A stretch of 5,857 nt of DNA, taken from positions 1 through 5,857 of the forward strand of contig CAZBRS010000121.1 in NCBI GenBank assembly GCA_964494475.1, read 5' to 3'. Below, piece by piece: positions 5,770 through 5,857 of this stretch (position 1 is its first letter; each line of letters opens with the position of its first letter). This stretch comes from CAZBRS01 sp964494475. GTDB taxonomy: Bacteria > Myxococcota_A > UBA9042 > CAZBRS01. The notes beneath the pieces are model-generated. The model did no database searches, was not told where the DNA came from, and was given only the letters and a program-made list of their open reading frames with translations. The position numbers and the translations under genes were made by a program.

Positions 5770-5857
5770 GGGGGCGGACGGGGTCCTGGTGGCCTTCGCG
5801 GACTTCAAATCCGTTGCGCGGTGTGTTGAGCATCGTGGGTGGGTTCGATTCCTACAC
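5770..5857 (+). tRNA. selC: tRNA-Sec (anticodon UCA), 3' end cut by window
   Basis: Selenocysteine tRNA, charged with serine, converted by SelA and delivered by SelB to UGA codons preceding a SECIS hairpin. The anticodon arm is GCGGA / CTTCAAA / TCCGT (5798-5814), with UCA at 5805-5807 in the same loop as E. coli selC. Before it is a 6-bp D stem, GGGGTC (5780-5785) with GGCCTT (5791-5796), with G-T pairs and a short loop containing GG. The extended D stem is a tRNA-Sec hallmark. After it comes a long variable arm with a 7-8 bp stem (about 5817-5837), then a T arm GTGGG / TTCGATT / CCTAC (5839-5855). Only two bases of the 3' acceptor strand remain. The 5' end at 5770 assumes an 8-bp acceptor strand followed by two linker bases and is the least certain boundary. 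Confidence 0.9.

Overview
The window is very GC-rich and reads like a member of the Myxococcota or another 'deltaproteobacterial' lineage. The evidence is a Myxococcus-type PilA leader, a very long cysteine-rich surface lipoprotein of the kind common in those genomes, a sigma54-type promoter in front of the pilin gene, and a selenocysteine tRNA. This placement is inference from gene style; nothing in the window is a taxonomic marker.

Layout, left to right. (1) 21-602, minus strand: a type IV major-pilin-like prepilin with six cysteines. Its upstream gap (603-826) holds a near-consensus sigma54 -24/-12 promoter (667-683) and a small leader hairpin. (2) 827-5657, minus strand: four closely packed genes that look like one transcription unit, read from right to left. 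They are a 763-residue lipoprotein with 85 cysteines, a TruC-type tRNA pseudouridine synthase 11 bp after it, a small SCP2-like protein 30 bp further on, and an iron-containing alcohol dehydrogenase 23 bp after that. (3) 5658-5769: a divergent promoter region with one TTGACA -35 box on each strand. (4) 5770 to the window end, plus strand: tRNA-Sec (selC), with anticodon UCA, a 6-bp D stem and a long variable arm. It is cut off by the window edge just after the T arm.

How the parts fit. The pilin is an independently regulated surface-appendage gene. The lipoprotein is probably anchored in the outer membrane and heavily disulfide-bonded. It shares a transcript with an RNA-modification enzyme and with what looks like a lipid-binding protein plus dehydrogenase pair. 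No single pathway links all four, so the operon may be largely positional; the SCP2-like and dehydrogenase genes are the most credible functional pair. selC implies that the genome decodes UGA as selenocysteine, but I see no selenoprotein in the window.

Large open frames on the plus strand and alternative minus frames across the coding block are by-products of the high GC content and are not annotated.
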